Source of the DNA: Thermomicrobiales bacterium | GTDB lineage: Bacteria; Chloroflexota; Limnocylindria; Limnocylindrales; CSP1-4 | Assembly (NCBI GenBank): GCA_004525275.1 | Contig: SPCO01000031.1 | Span: 1-10,421 of the forward strand | Direction of reading: 5' to 3' | DNA length: 10,421 nt | Part shown: positions 1-6,370 of the stretch, in pieces | How positions within the stretch are numbered: position 1 is the first letter of the stretch | Layout: each line of letters begins with the position of its first letter | Program-made: the position numbers and the translations under genes | The notes under the pieces: generated by a model | Seen by the model: only the letters and a program-made list of their open reading frames with translations | Database searches by the model: none | Told to the model about the DNA's origin: nothing

Positions 1-1
1 C

Positions 2-760
2 GGCCACGAACTGCTCATCACAGACGGTGTCGCGCCCATCAGCTGGGGCTGCTACCCGATGGTGCCGTTCGCGGGGCGTATCCGCGATGGCCGTTTCAGG
101 TTCGACGGACGCGACATCCAGCTGGCGCGGAATCTCCCGCCCAACGCCATCCACGGGACGGTCTTCGATCGGCCGTGGACGGTGAGCGCTCCGGACACGC
201 TGGCCATCGATCTTGGACCTGCCTGGCCGTTCGCCGGACGCGTCGAGCAGCGGTTCGATCTGAAACCCGAAGGTCTGGAGGTGACGCTCTCGCTCGAGGC
301 CGACGAACCGATGCCCGGCGCACTCGGCTGGCATCCCTGGTTCCGGCGCGTGCTGACCGGAACGTCGGACGAGCCGCTCACACCCTCGGCCCAGGCCGAG
401 TTGCGGTTCGATGCCGCCCAGATGTACGTGCGCGATGCGGCCGGCTTGCCGACCGGCGAACTCGTCCCGCCTCGACAAGGGCCGTGGGACGACTGCTTTA
501 CCAGGGTCATGGGTGCGCCTCGCCTGACCTGGCCCGGAACGATGACCCTCGAAATCGACTCCGAATGCGATCACTGGGTGATCTACGACGAACCCAGCGG
601 TTCGATCTGCGTGGAGCCGCAGACGGCACCACCGGACTTCCCATCGATCGCACCCCGGACGATCGAACCGGGCGCACCGCTCCACGCGGTCATGCGTTGG
701 CGATGGTGGCCGGGCGAGTTGTCGGACGAGGCCGTCGGGAAGGATACGGCCAGGGTATGA
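2..760 (+). CDS. Aldose 1-epimerase (galactose mutarotase-like), 5' partial
   Basis: The frame is open to the left edge, so the start and probably about 40 residues are missing; 252 residues are visible. Members of this family interconvert alpha and beta anomers of aldoses in the cytoplasm. The visible part carries the family landmarks in order: YPMVPFAGRI (about residues 18-27, the sugar-pocket Arg), NAIHG (His51), LGWHPWF (His111, equivalent to the catalytic acid), PWDDCF (Asp163/164, substrate-binding) and ICVEPQTAPPD (Glu205, equivalent to the catalytic base). All the expected catalytic positions are therefore present and the protein is probably active. The exact sugar cannot be told: many family members are YeaD- or GalM-like and no sugar-pathway gene lies beside it. 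A 67-base gap separates it from the next gene, whose putative -10 box lies in that gap, so the two need not be one operon. The family call is sure, the substrate is not. Confidence 0.9.
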   Translation, partial: GHELLITDGVAPISWGCYPMVPFAGRIRDGRFRFDGRDIQLARNLPPNAIHGTVFDRPWTVSAPDTLAIDLGPAWPFAGRVEQRFDLKPEGLEVTLSLEADEPMPGALGWHPWFRRVLTGTSDEPLTPSAQAELRFDAAQMYVRDAAGLPTGELVPPRQGPWDDCFTRVMGAPRLTWPGTMTLEIDSECDHWVIYDEPSGSICVEPQTAPPDFPSIAPRTIEPGAPLHAVMRWRWWPGELSDEAVGKDTARV

Positions 761-782
761 GGCTGGCGTAGTCTGACCACGC

Positions 783-788
783 TATCGT
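783..788 (+). promoter_or_regulatory. Candidate -10 box TATCGT before the DUF2461 gene
   Basis: TATCGT lies within CTATCGTTG, 39 bases before the ATG at 828. The same 9-mer occurs upstream of the MaoC gene and of the M28 peptidase gene. No convincing TTGACA-like -35 is seen at the usual spacing, so this rests on recurrence and position only. Confidence 0.35.
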
Positions 789-827
789 TGGGCTGACAGA
801 CGCTGCCCGGACATCGGAGTGCCCACG

Positions 828-1511
828 ATGACATTTGCAGGATTCTCGCGCGAGGCGCTCCAATTCCTGGCCGACCTTGCCGCGAACAACGAGCGATCCT
901 GGTTCCAGCCGCGCAAGGCGGACTACGAACGTCTGCTCAAGCATCCGCTGGAAGCGCTCTGTACCGAGTTGTCCGAGCGCTTCCAGTCGCGTAACCTGCC
1001 GCTCGTCGCCGATCCGGTCCGTTCGCCATTTCGGATCTACCGCGACGTCCGCTTCTCAAAGGACAAGTCGCCCTACAAGACGCACGTGAGCGCCCACTTT
1101 CCGTGGGAAGACGGTGGCCCGGCGGGCTACTTCAGCCTGGGATTCGGCGAGATCTACATCGGTGGCGGTTTGTACCATCCCGAGTCGTCGCAGCTGGCCG
1201 CCTGGCGGACGGCCGTCGCAGACCGCCCCACGGAGGTCCATGCAGCGATCGAAGACCCGGCATTCGTCGCGGCGTTCGGGGAGGTCGAAGGCGAACGGCT
1301 CAAGCGGGGACCCGCGGGGTACCCGGCCGATCATCCAGAGATGGAGCTCCTCAAGCTCAAGGACATCACGTTCGGACGGCGGCTCAGCGACGCGGAGGCG
1401 ATGTCCGCCGATCTTCCCGACGAGCTCATGAACGGCTATGTGGCAGCCCTGCCGGTGCTTAGCCTGCTGGCCGGTCTGACCGCTGCGCCATCAACGACAC
1501 CCGGCGCCTGA
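828..1511 (+). CDS. DUF2461 family protein (TIGR02453-type)
   Basis: A 227-residue protein, the normal length for DUF2461, a family of unknown biochemical role found in many bacteria and some fungi. The hallmark signals are an N-terminal FSREALQFL then NNERSWFQ segment, a central SPFRIYRDVRFSKDKSPYK (the most conserved stretch in the family), and GGLYHPESSQLAAWR further on. No signal peptide or membrane segment is visible, so it should be cytoplasmic. I chose ATG 828 over the in-frame GTG at 819 because the CGGAG at 815-819 gives a sensible Shine-Dalgarno spacing for 828 and none for 819. The zinc-finger gene follows after 16 bases, suggesting co-transcription. The last 15 or so residues, rich in Ala, Pro and Thr, look like a variable tail. 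Family assignment is firm; function is unknown. Confidence 0.88.
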   Translation: MTFAGFSREALQFLADLAANNERSWFQPRKADYERLLKHPLEALCTELSERFQSRNLPLVADPVRSPFRIYRDVRFSKDKSPYKTHVSAHFPWEDGGPAGYFSLGFGEIYIGGGLYHPESSQLAAWRTAVADRPTEVHAAIEDPAFVAAFGEVEGERLKRGPAGYPADHPEMELLKLKDITFGRRLSDAEAMSADLPDELMNGYVAALPVLSLLAGLTAAPSTTPGA

Positions 1512-1515
1512 CCAC

Positions 1516-1521
1516 AAGGAG
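1516..1521 (+). promoter_or_regulatory. Ribosome binding site AAGGAG
   Basis: AAGGAG sits 6 bases before the ATG at 1528 and decides that start over the in-frame ATG at 1534. It is one of the few strong Shine-Dalgarno sites in the window. Confidence 0.7.
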
Positions 1522-1527
1522 TCATCA

Positions 1528-1875
1528 ATGACCATGGAACAGGACATCGATCCCTCGGCACCCCCGTCCGGCTCTGGATGCTTCGAGTGCGACGCGACCG
1601 GCGGCTGGTGGCTCAATCTCCGCCGCTGCGCCCGCTGTGGTCACATCGGCTGCTGCGACAGTTCACCGTCCCAGCACGCAAGCGCGCACGCTGCGGAGGC
1701 CGGCCACTCGGTCTTCCGGTCCTTTGAGCCCGGCGAAGACTGGTTCTGGGACAGTGCTGAGGGCGCCTACTGCGAAGGGCCTCCCCTCGCGCCACCGGAC
1801 CACCATCCGCTCGACCAACCGACCCCTGGGCCCGCCGGACGGGTCCCCGCCGACTGGGAACGACTCCTCCACTAG
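1528..1875 (+). CDS. UBP-type zinc finger protein
   Basis: A 115-residue protein consisting mostly of one UBP-type zinc finger (the ZnF-UBP fold of eukaryotic ubiquitin hydrolases). Candidate zinc ligands follow the bacterial family pattern: Cys18 and Cys21 (CFEC), Cys34 and Cys37 (CARC), Cys42, then His50, His54 and His60, followed by the diagnostic RSFEPGEDWFW (residues 64-74). TGGWWLNLRRC and GCCDSSPSQHA are also typical. In eukaryotes the fold binds free ubiquitin C-termini. Bacteria of this kind lack ubiquitin, so the ligand is unknown and the partner protein cannot be named. Residues 83-115 are Pro-rich and probably disordered. No membrane segment is seen. It lies 16 bases after the DUF2461 gene and 16 bases before the dehydrogenase start, so it sits inside a likely operon. 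The family call is strong. Confidence 0.88.
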   Translation: MTMEQDIDPSAPPSGSGCFECDATGGWWLNLRRCARCGHIGCCDSSPSQHASAHAAEAGHSVFRSFEPGEDWFWDSAEGAYCEGPPLAPPDHHPLDQPTPGPAGRVPADWERLLH

Positions 1876-1891
1876 GGAAACGCGCACGGTC

Positions 1892-4312
1892 GTGAAGAGC
1901 CAATACCGGGTCGTCGTCGTGGGCGGCGGGATCGTCGGCGTGAGCGTCGCCTACCACCTGGCGTTGCGAGGCGTGACCGACGTGGCGATCGTCGAGCGCG
2001 ACCGGCTCACCGCCGGCTCGTCGTGGCACGCCGCGGGCGGCTTCCACGCCATCAACGCGGACACGCGGATCGCGGAGCTTCAGCGCTACACGATCGGCCT
2101 GTACTCAACTGTCGAGGCGGAGAGCGGACAGAGCATCGGTCTCAAGATGTCGGGCGGTCTGGAACTCGCCGGCACCGCCGAACGTTGGCGCTGGCTGAAA
2201 TCGGAGCTGGCCTGGATGCACAGCCAGGGCCACGAGGGCGCGAGGCTACTCACCCCCGAGGAGGCTGCGGCCACCGTTCCGATCATCGATCCGGCCGGCC
2301 TGTTCGGCGCCCTCTTCGACCCCGAGGAGGGCAACCTCGACCCAAATGGGGCCACCTATGCCTATGCCGCGGCGGCCCGGGCACGCGGCGTCGAGATCAT
2401 CACCGGGAACCGGGTCACGGCCCTGGATCCCCGCGGGGACGGCGGCTGGAACGTGGTGACCGAAACCGGGACGATCATCGCTGAGCACGTCGTCAACGCT
2501 GCCGGCCTGTGGGCACGGCGTGTCGGGCGGATGGTCGGCGTCGATCACCCGCTCGTGCCGATGCCCCATCACTACCTCGTCACCGACGAGATCCAGGCGG
2601 TCGCCGCGATCGACGGTCTCATGCCGGCGGTCACAGACCTCGAGGGCTTCACCTACCTGCAACGCGAGGGTGACGGAGTCCTGCTGGGGATCTACGAGCA
2701 GCATCCGGTCCACTGGGCAGTGGACGGGGCGCCATGGGACTTCGGGATGACCCTCTTCCCGGAGGAGATCGACCGGATCCTGCCCGAGCTCCAGATGGCC
2801 TACGCGCGCTTCCCGGTCCTCCAGGACGTCGGGGTCAGACGATGGGTGAACGGCGCATTCACGTTCACGCCGGACGGTAATCCGCTGGTTGGCCCGGTCG
2901 ACGGTCTGCCTGGCTACTGGGCGGCCTGTGGCTGCATGGCCGGGTTCTCGCAGGGTGCCGGGATCGGGCTGGCGCTGGCGAACTGGATCGTGGACGGCGA
3001 TCCCGGCTACGACGTCTTCGGGATGGACGTGGCCCGCTTCGGACCCTACGCCACGGGTGACAGATACCTGCGCGCGACGACCGCACAGTTCTACGCGCGC
3101 CGCTTCGTGATGGCCTACCCGAACGAGGAGCTTCCAGCCGGGCGTCCTCTGAAGACAACGCCGTGCCACGAGGCATTTCTCGAATCTGGCGCGCGGTATA
3201 CGGTCAACTGGGGTCTGGAGATCCCGCTCTACTTCGCCCCCGACCCGGGTTTCGTCGAGACCGAGGCGCTTGGGCGATCGAACGCCGAACCGTTCGTCGC
3301 AGCGGAGGTCGAGGCGGTCCGGACTGCCGCCGGCGCGTACGAGATCGCCGGGTACGCACGCTACGAGGTGACGGGACCCGGCGCCGCGGCTTGGCTCGAC
3401 GTCCTGCTCGCCGGGCGACTCCCGGGCGTCGGACGGATCCGGCTGGCGCCGATGCTGGGACCGGCCGGGCGGCTGGTAGGCGACCTCACGGTGACGAGGC
3501 TGAGCAGCGCCCGCTTCTGGCTGACCGGTTCCTACTACCTCCAGGACTGGCACATGCGCTGGTTCCGGAGCCACCTGCCGACCGCCGGCGTGACCGTCGA
3601 CAACCTGACCGACGACCGGATGGGCTTCTCCATCTCCGGCCCCGCGTCGCGCGCGATCCTCGAGTCGCTCACCGACGACGACATCTCCGGCTCGGCGTTC
3701 CCCTTCCTGACCGTCCGAACGATGAAGATCGGAGCCTTGGAGGCTGTCGTCGGGCGGATCTCGCTGACCGGCGAGCTTGGCTACGAGATCGTCGTCCCGA
3801 CCGACCGGCATCGGGCCCTGTGGGACACGCTGCGCGACGCCGGACGGCCGCTCGGCCTGCGCCTGATCGGCGACCGCGCGATCGACAGTCTTCGACTCGA
3901 GAAGGGGTACGGCATCTGGTCGGCCGAGTTCCGCCAGGACGTCACGCCCGGGATGTCGGGGCTCGACCGGTTCGTCGCCTTTGACAAGGACGACTTCATC
4001 GGGCGCGATGCTGCGACCTGGGAACGAGAACATGGCGTCACGCGGCGGCTCGTCTTGCTCGAGGTGGACGCGCTCGACGCCGACGCCCGGAAGGACGATG
4101 GGATATGGCTTGATGGCCGCCTGGTCGGTGTCGTGACGTCGGGCGCGTATGGCCACCACGTCGGCCTGAGCCTCGCCCTCGCGTACCTGGATCCCGAGGC
4201 TACGGCGGTCGAGCGCGACCTTACGGTGTATGTCGTTGGCGAGCCGCGGTCGGCTCGCATCCTGCCCGGAATCCCGTACGACCCGCTGGGTCTTCGGTTG
4301 CGCGACGGGTGA
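1892..4312 (+). CDS. FAD-dependent dimethylglycine/sarcosine dehydrogenase-type protein fused to GcvT domains
   Basis: An 806-residue protein. It matches the mitochondrial and bacterial DMGDH/SARDH family from end to end and has the family's usual length. The expected reaction is oxidative N-demethylation of dimethylglycine or sarcosine, with the methylene group passed to tetrahydrofolate. Domains in order: an FAD-binding DAO domain, with VVVVGGGIVG at residues 7-16 and WHAAG with His46, the position of covalent FAD attachment in DMGDH; a catalytic-domain end at about 370; an FAO_M linker domain at about 370-425; a GcvT aminomethyltransferase domain at about 430-700, with LTGELGYEIVVP near 626 and RLEKGYGIW near 667; and a GcvT C-terminal barrel at about 708-800. 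GTG 1892 is the only plausible start after the preceding stop and just precedes the beta strand of the FAD site; its Shine-Dalgarno is weak, so translation may be coupled to the zinc-finger gene. Dimethylglycine, sarcosine or another methylated amine cannot be separated by eye. No betaine-pathway or glycine-cleavage gene is adjacent. Confidence 0.9.
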   Translation: MKSQYRVVVVGGGIVGVSVAYHLALRGVTDVAIVERDRLTAGSSWHAAGGFHAINADTRIAELQRYTIGLYSTVEAESGQSIGLKMSGGLELAGTAERWRWLKSELAWMHSQGHEGARLLTPEEAAATVPIIDPAGLFGALFDPEEGNLDPNGATYAYAAAARARGVEIITGNRVTALDPRGDGGWNVVTETGTIIAEHVVNAAGLWARRVGRMVGVDHPLVPMPHHYLVTDEIQAVAAIDGLMPAVTDLEGFTYLQREGDGVLLGIYEQHPVHWAVDGAPWDFGMTLFPEEIDRILPELQMAYARFPVLQDVGVRRWVNGAFTFTPDGNPLVGPVDGLPGYWAACGCMAGFSQGAGIGLALANWIVDGDPGYDVFGMDVARFGPYATGDRYLRATTAQFYARRFVMAYPNEELPAGRPLKTTPCHEAFLESGARYTVNWGLEIPLYFAPDPGFVETEALGRSNAEPFVAAEVEAVRTAAGAYEIAGYARYEVTGPGAAAWLDVLLAGRLPGVGRIRLAPMLGPAGRLVGDLTVTRLSSARFWLTGSYYLQDWHMRWFRSHLPTAGVTVDNLTDDRMGFSISGPASRAILESLTDDDISGSAFPFLTVRTMKIGALEAVVGRISLTGELGYEIVVPTDRHRALWDTLRDAGRPLGLRLIGDRAIDSLRLEKGYGIWSAEFRQDVTPGMSGLDRFVAFDKDDFIGRDAATWEREHGVTRRLVLLEVDALDADARKDDGIWLDGRLVGVVTSGAYGHHVGLSLALAYLDPEATAVERDLTVYVVGEPRSARILPGIPYDPLGLRLRDG

Positions 4313-4331
4313 GCTGGCGGACGAGGCCGAG

Positions 4332-4337
4332 TACCCT
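4332..4337 (+). promoter_or_regulatory. Candidate -10 hexamer TACCCT for a leaderless transcript
   Basis: TACCCT (fits TANNNT) ends exactly 6 bases before the ATG at 4344, so a transcript would begin at or beside the start codon. No good Shine-Dalgarno is present there, which agrees with leaderless translation. The -35 region is not recognisable. Confidence 0.4.
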
Positions 4338-4343
4338 CAGTCG

Positions 4344-5279
4344 ATGACGAATGCCGAGACGCAAGACGGGCCGCTCATCGAATTCACCGATCCATCCCTC
4401 AGACGGCCGCTACCCGCGCCGCTCCACGGTGCCCGAGCCGACATCATCGCCATGGCGCGCGACCTCGCGGCCATCCCGGAAGCGGCACTGACTCAGCCCT
4501 GGTCCTGGATCGGCGGGAGTGAGCAGGAAGTGCGCTATGGCGCCTATCGGGCTGCTGAGGCCCTCGAGCAGGCCGAGACCGAGGCTCGCCATGCGGCTGC
4601 CCACGCGGACCTGGCCTCGGGCGACGCGATGCGGATCATCGGTCCGGCGACGGCGGCTCGGTGGGATCTCCTTGGACTTCTCATGCCGCTCGAGGAAGCG
4701 CGGCTCGACGCGGACCCGGGCGGTGACGAATGGTCACTGCGGCTCGTGGTCGGCCACGTGATCAGCGGCCAGCGCGCGTATGCCTGGGGCACCGCCTGGT
4801 GGCAGGCGCAGGGCTACGAGCTGGCCGACCCGAACCTGCCGGCCGGCGCGCCCGAGGCGATGTGGGACGATCTTCCAGACGAGGCGACCACCGAGGCGGA
4901 GGGGACGATCGATGACCTGCGAGCGCGTCTCGATGCGACCCTCGACTTGAGTGCCGAACGCCTCGCCGGCCTGCCTGACGAACGCTTCGGTTTCGGATCC
5001 CGCTGGTCCGGGTTCCCGGTCACGATCGGCTTTCGCATCGGCCGCTGGTCGTCGCACATCCGGGAACACACGATCCAGGTCGAGAAGACGCTGGCGATGC
5101 TCCACCGCGAGCCGAGCGAACCGGAACGACTCGTGCGACATGTCCTCGCGGCGTACGGTCGGGCGGAGGCCGTCGTCTTCGGCGGCTTGGGGGGCGACGA
5201 GGCGGTCGAGCGAGTCGTGCACGGCGCAGCCGACGCCCGGGCTGCCGTTCGCTCCGCCCGAGAGGCCGCCGGCGTCTGA
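4344..5279 (+). CDS. DinB-like / mycothiol-dependent maleylpyruvate isomerase-like four-helix protein
   Basis: A 311-residue protein with the DinB/YfiT-like fold signature. The first metal-ligand His is His138, in EWSLRLVVGHVISGQ (helix 2 motif). His238 and His242 are in SSHIREHTIQVEK (helix 4 HxxxH motif). This His triad binds a divalent metal in the superfamily, whose better-known members are thiol-dependent enzymes acting on electrophiles or in thiol transfer. The protein is longer than a single DinB domain, about 160 residues. The first 110 residues are helical and Ala/Glu-rich, with QEVRYGAYRAAEALEQA resembling a second, degenerate half that lacks the His residues. I chose ATG 4344 because it follows the upstream stop by 31 bases and has a -10-like box at leaderless spacing; a longer start would overlap the dehydrogenase end. 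It is convergent with the MaoC gene, 23 bases away. Substrate and partner thiol are unknown. Confidence 0.7.
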   Translation: MTNAETQDGPLIEFTDPSLRRPLPAPLHGARADIIAMARDLAAIPEAALTQPWSWIGGSEQEVRYGAYRAAEALEQAETEARHAAAHADLASGDAMRIIGPATAARWDLLGLLMPLEEARLDADPGGDEWSLRLVVGHVISGQRAYAWGTAWWQAQGYELADPNLPAGAPEAMWDDLPDEATTEAEGTIDDLRARLDATLDLSAERLAGLPDERFGFGSRWSGFPVTIGFRIGRWSSHIREHTIQVEKTLAMLHREPSEPERLVRHVLAAYGRAEAVVFGGLGGDEAVERVVHGAADARAAVRSAREAAGV

Positions 5280-5302
5280 TCGGTGCGCTCAGCGCCCGGG
5301 GC

Positions 5303-5722
5303 TCAGGACGCGTCGGGCAACATCGTATAGACCAGACATTCCCCGCGCAGCACCTCCGTGCCATCGGCCCGTCGCGCCACGCAGCGGAGCTTGGTGATGG
5401 GCTTATCGGCACGTGCCTCGAGCACCTCGGCTTCGGCCGTCACCGTGTCGCCGACGAAGACGGGCGCGGGATAGTCCCATTCCTGGTGCAGGAAGACGCT
5501 CCCCGGCCCGGGCAGGCGCATCGCCACGAGGGCGTTGAACAAGCCCGTCGTGAGACCGCCCTGGACCACCAGCCGACCCACCCGGGTGCTCGACGCGAAC
5601 GCCTCGTCGAAATGAAGTGGGTTCCGGTCGCCGGAGAGTTCGGCGAAGGCTTCGACATCGGTGGCCGTGAACGTTCGGGTCCAGGTCGCCGTCGCTCCGA
5701 CGGCTGGGGGCTGCCAACTCAA
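5303..5722 (-). CDS. MaoC-like (R)-specific enoyl-CoA hydratase / hot-dog fold protein
   Basis: A 139-residue single hot-dog domain, the usual size for the short MaoC/PhaJ group, which hydrates trans-2-enoyl-CoA to (R)-3-hydroxyacyl-CoA. The hydratase motif is intact: FAELSGDRNPLHFDEAFA at about residues 26-43, with catalytic Asp32 and His37. It is followed by VVQGGLTTGLFNALV, the glycine-rich helix start, and by YPAPVFVGDTVTAEAEVLE, the typical second strand pair. The start is TTG 5722: the minus strand has AGTGAGG 7 bases before it, and no ATG or GTG fits better. Close homologs also act as thioesterase-like or fatty-acid synthase dehydratase components, so the substrate is open. It is transcribed divergently from the barrel-less amidohydrolase-like gene across 98 bases. 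No other fatty-acid gene is seen nearby. Confidence 0.88.
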   Translation of the reverse strand: MSWQPPAVGATATWTRTFTATDVEAFAELSGDRNPLHFDEAFASSTRVGRLVVQGGLTTGLFNALVAMRLPGPGSVFLHQEWDYPAPVFVGDTVTAEAEVLEARADKPITKLRCVARRADGTEVLRGECLVYTMLPDAS

Positions 5723-5729
5723 GGACCGA

Positions 5730-5736
5730 CCTCACT
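5730..5736 (-). promoter_or_regulatory. Ribosome binding site AGTGAGG fixing the TTG start of the MaoC gene
   Basis: On the minus strand GAGG ends 7 bases before the TTG at 5722. This is the main reason to accept a TTG start. Confidence 0.55.
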
Positions 5737-5769
5737 GATCTCGGGGCTGTCACGCGCTCCGGTCCAGCA

Positions 5770-5775
5770 ACGATA
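5770..5775 (-). promoter_or_regulatory. Candidate -10 box TATCGT before the MaoC gene
   Basis: The minus strand reads GCTATCGTTG here, 47 bases before the TTG start. The core 9-mer is identical to those upstream of the DUF2461 and M28 genes. No clear -35 is seen. Confidence 0.35.
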
Positions 5776-5808
5776 GCCGCTCTTGTGCGCGAATGAGCGA
5801 AACCGGCG

Positions 5809-5814
5809 GACAAT
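5809..5814 (+). promoter_or_regulatory. Candidate -10 hexamer GACAAT for a leaderless transcript
   Basis: GACAAT ends exactly 6 bases before the GTG at 5821, the same spacing as TACCCT before the DinB-like gene. No Shine-Dalgarno is visible upstream of this GTG. Confidence 0.35.
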
Positions 5815-5820
5815 GGCCGC

Positions 5821-6294
5821 GTGACACACGAGTACATCATCGCGCTGGGAGGCACCGTTCTGGGGAGCGGTCAGACGGATGGCCCGGTTGCGACCGCGGT
5901 CGGCTGGGCTGCCGATCGGGTGCTGGCCGTCGGGTCGGATGAGGTCGTCAAGACGATCTCACGCGGCGATTCGACCTTCATCGACGTCGCGGGTTGTGCG
6001 ATCAGTCAGGCACCACGGGATAGCGGGGCCGCAGAACTTCTGCTCCGAGCCATGGTGACGACCGGTCGCCCATTCAACTCGATCGAGGTCCTCAAGGAGG
6101 CCGGCCTGTTCGAAGATGCGGAACCACTGGAGGTCGGCGCGCCCGCGGATCTCGCCTTCTGGAGCGCCATCCCGGAGACGCTATCGACGCGATCCGCGAC
6201 GACCCTGCGGATCATGGCGATCGTTCGCGCCGGGGCCTTCACCGAAGGCGACGAGCACACCGGACCGTTCAAGCTGGTGCTTCCATCGGGCTAA
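5821..6294 (+). CDS. Barrel-less amidohydrolase-like protein (composite domain only)
   Basis: A 157-residue protein. The first 60 residues look like the N-terminal beta-sandwich of imidazolonepropionase-type amidohydrolases: strand, AVGWAADRVLAVGSDEV, then STFIDVAGCAIS, which corresponds to the usual 'vIDa.Gr.v.PG' stretch. In a true enzyme this would be followed by GxxDxHxH and a metal-binding TIM barrel of some 250-300 residues. Here it runs straight into a helix (AAELLLRAM) and a C-terminal stretch with LEVGAPADLAFW at 103-114, the hallmark of the amidohydrolase C-terminus ('G.adlv'). No HxH motif or other metal His cluster is present, so hydrolase activity is unlikely. The ORF has no stop or frameshift and keeps normal codon use, so it may be a domesticated binding or structural protein rather than a pseudogene. 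Start GTG 5821 follows a -10-like hexamer by 6 bases. It is convergent with the M28 gene. Confidence 0.6.
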   Translation: MTHEYIIALGGTVLGSGQTDGPVATAVGWAADRVLAVGSDEVVKTISRGDSTFIDVAGCAISQAPRDSGAAELLLRAMVTTGRPFNSIEVLKEAGLFEDAEPLEVGAPADLAFWSAIPETLSTRSATTLRIMAIVRAGAFTEGDEHTGPFKLVLPSG

Positions 6295-6351
6295 CGGCTG
6301 AAGTGCGATGTCCTGGGAGTTCGCGGTCGTCGCCACCGCTCGCCTGGCCAT

Positions 6352-6365
6352 GCGCAGTTGTGCGC
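6352..6365. terminator. Possible short hairpin between convergent genes
   Basis: GCGCA-GTTG-TGCGC is a 5-bp stem with a 4-base loop in the 76-base gap between the convergent ends of the amidohydrolase-like and M28 genes. There is no T-tract on either side, so an intrinsic terminator is only a guess from position. Confidence 0.25.
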
Positions 6366-6370
6366 CGCCG

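Noticed and set aside
1637..1891. N-terminal extension of the dehydrogenase frame upstream of GTG 1892
   Set aside because: It overlaps the zinc-finger gene in another frame, encodes Thr/Arg/Pro-rich sequence unlike the family, and would place the FAD motif 85 residues too deep.
2246..4159. A 637-codon open frame on the minus strand opposite the dehydrogenase
   Set aside because: It is antisense to a gene with full-length family similarity; its product is low-complexity and Arg/Asp/Gly-rich, typical of a shadow frame in GC-rich DNA.
5285..5295. GCGCT-C-AGCGC as a terminator between the convergent DinB-like and MaoC genes
   Set aside because: The stem is only 4-5 bp with almost no loop and no T-tract; it is too weak to annotate.
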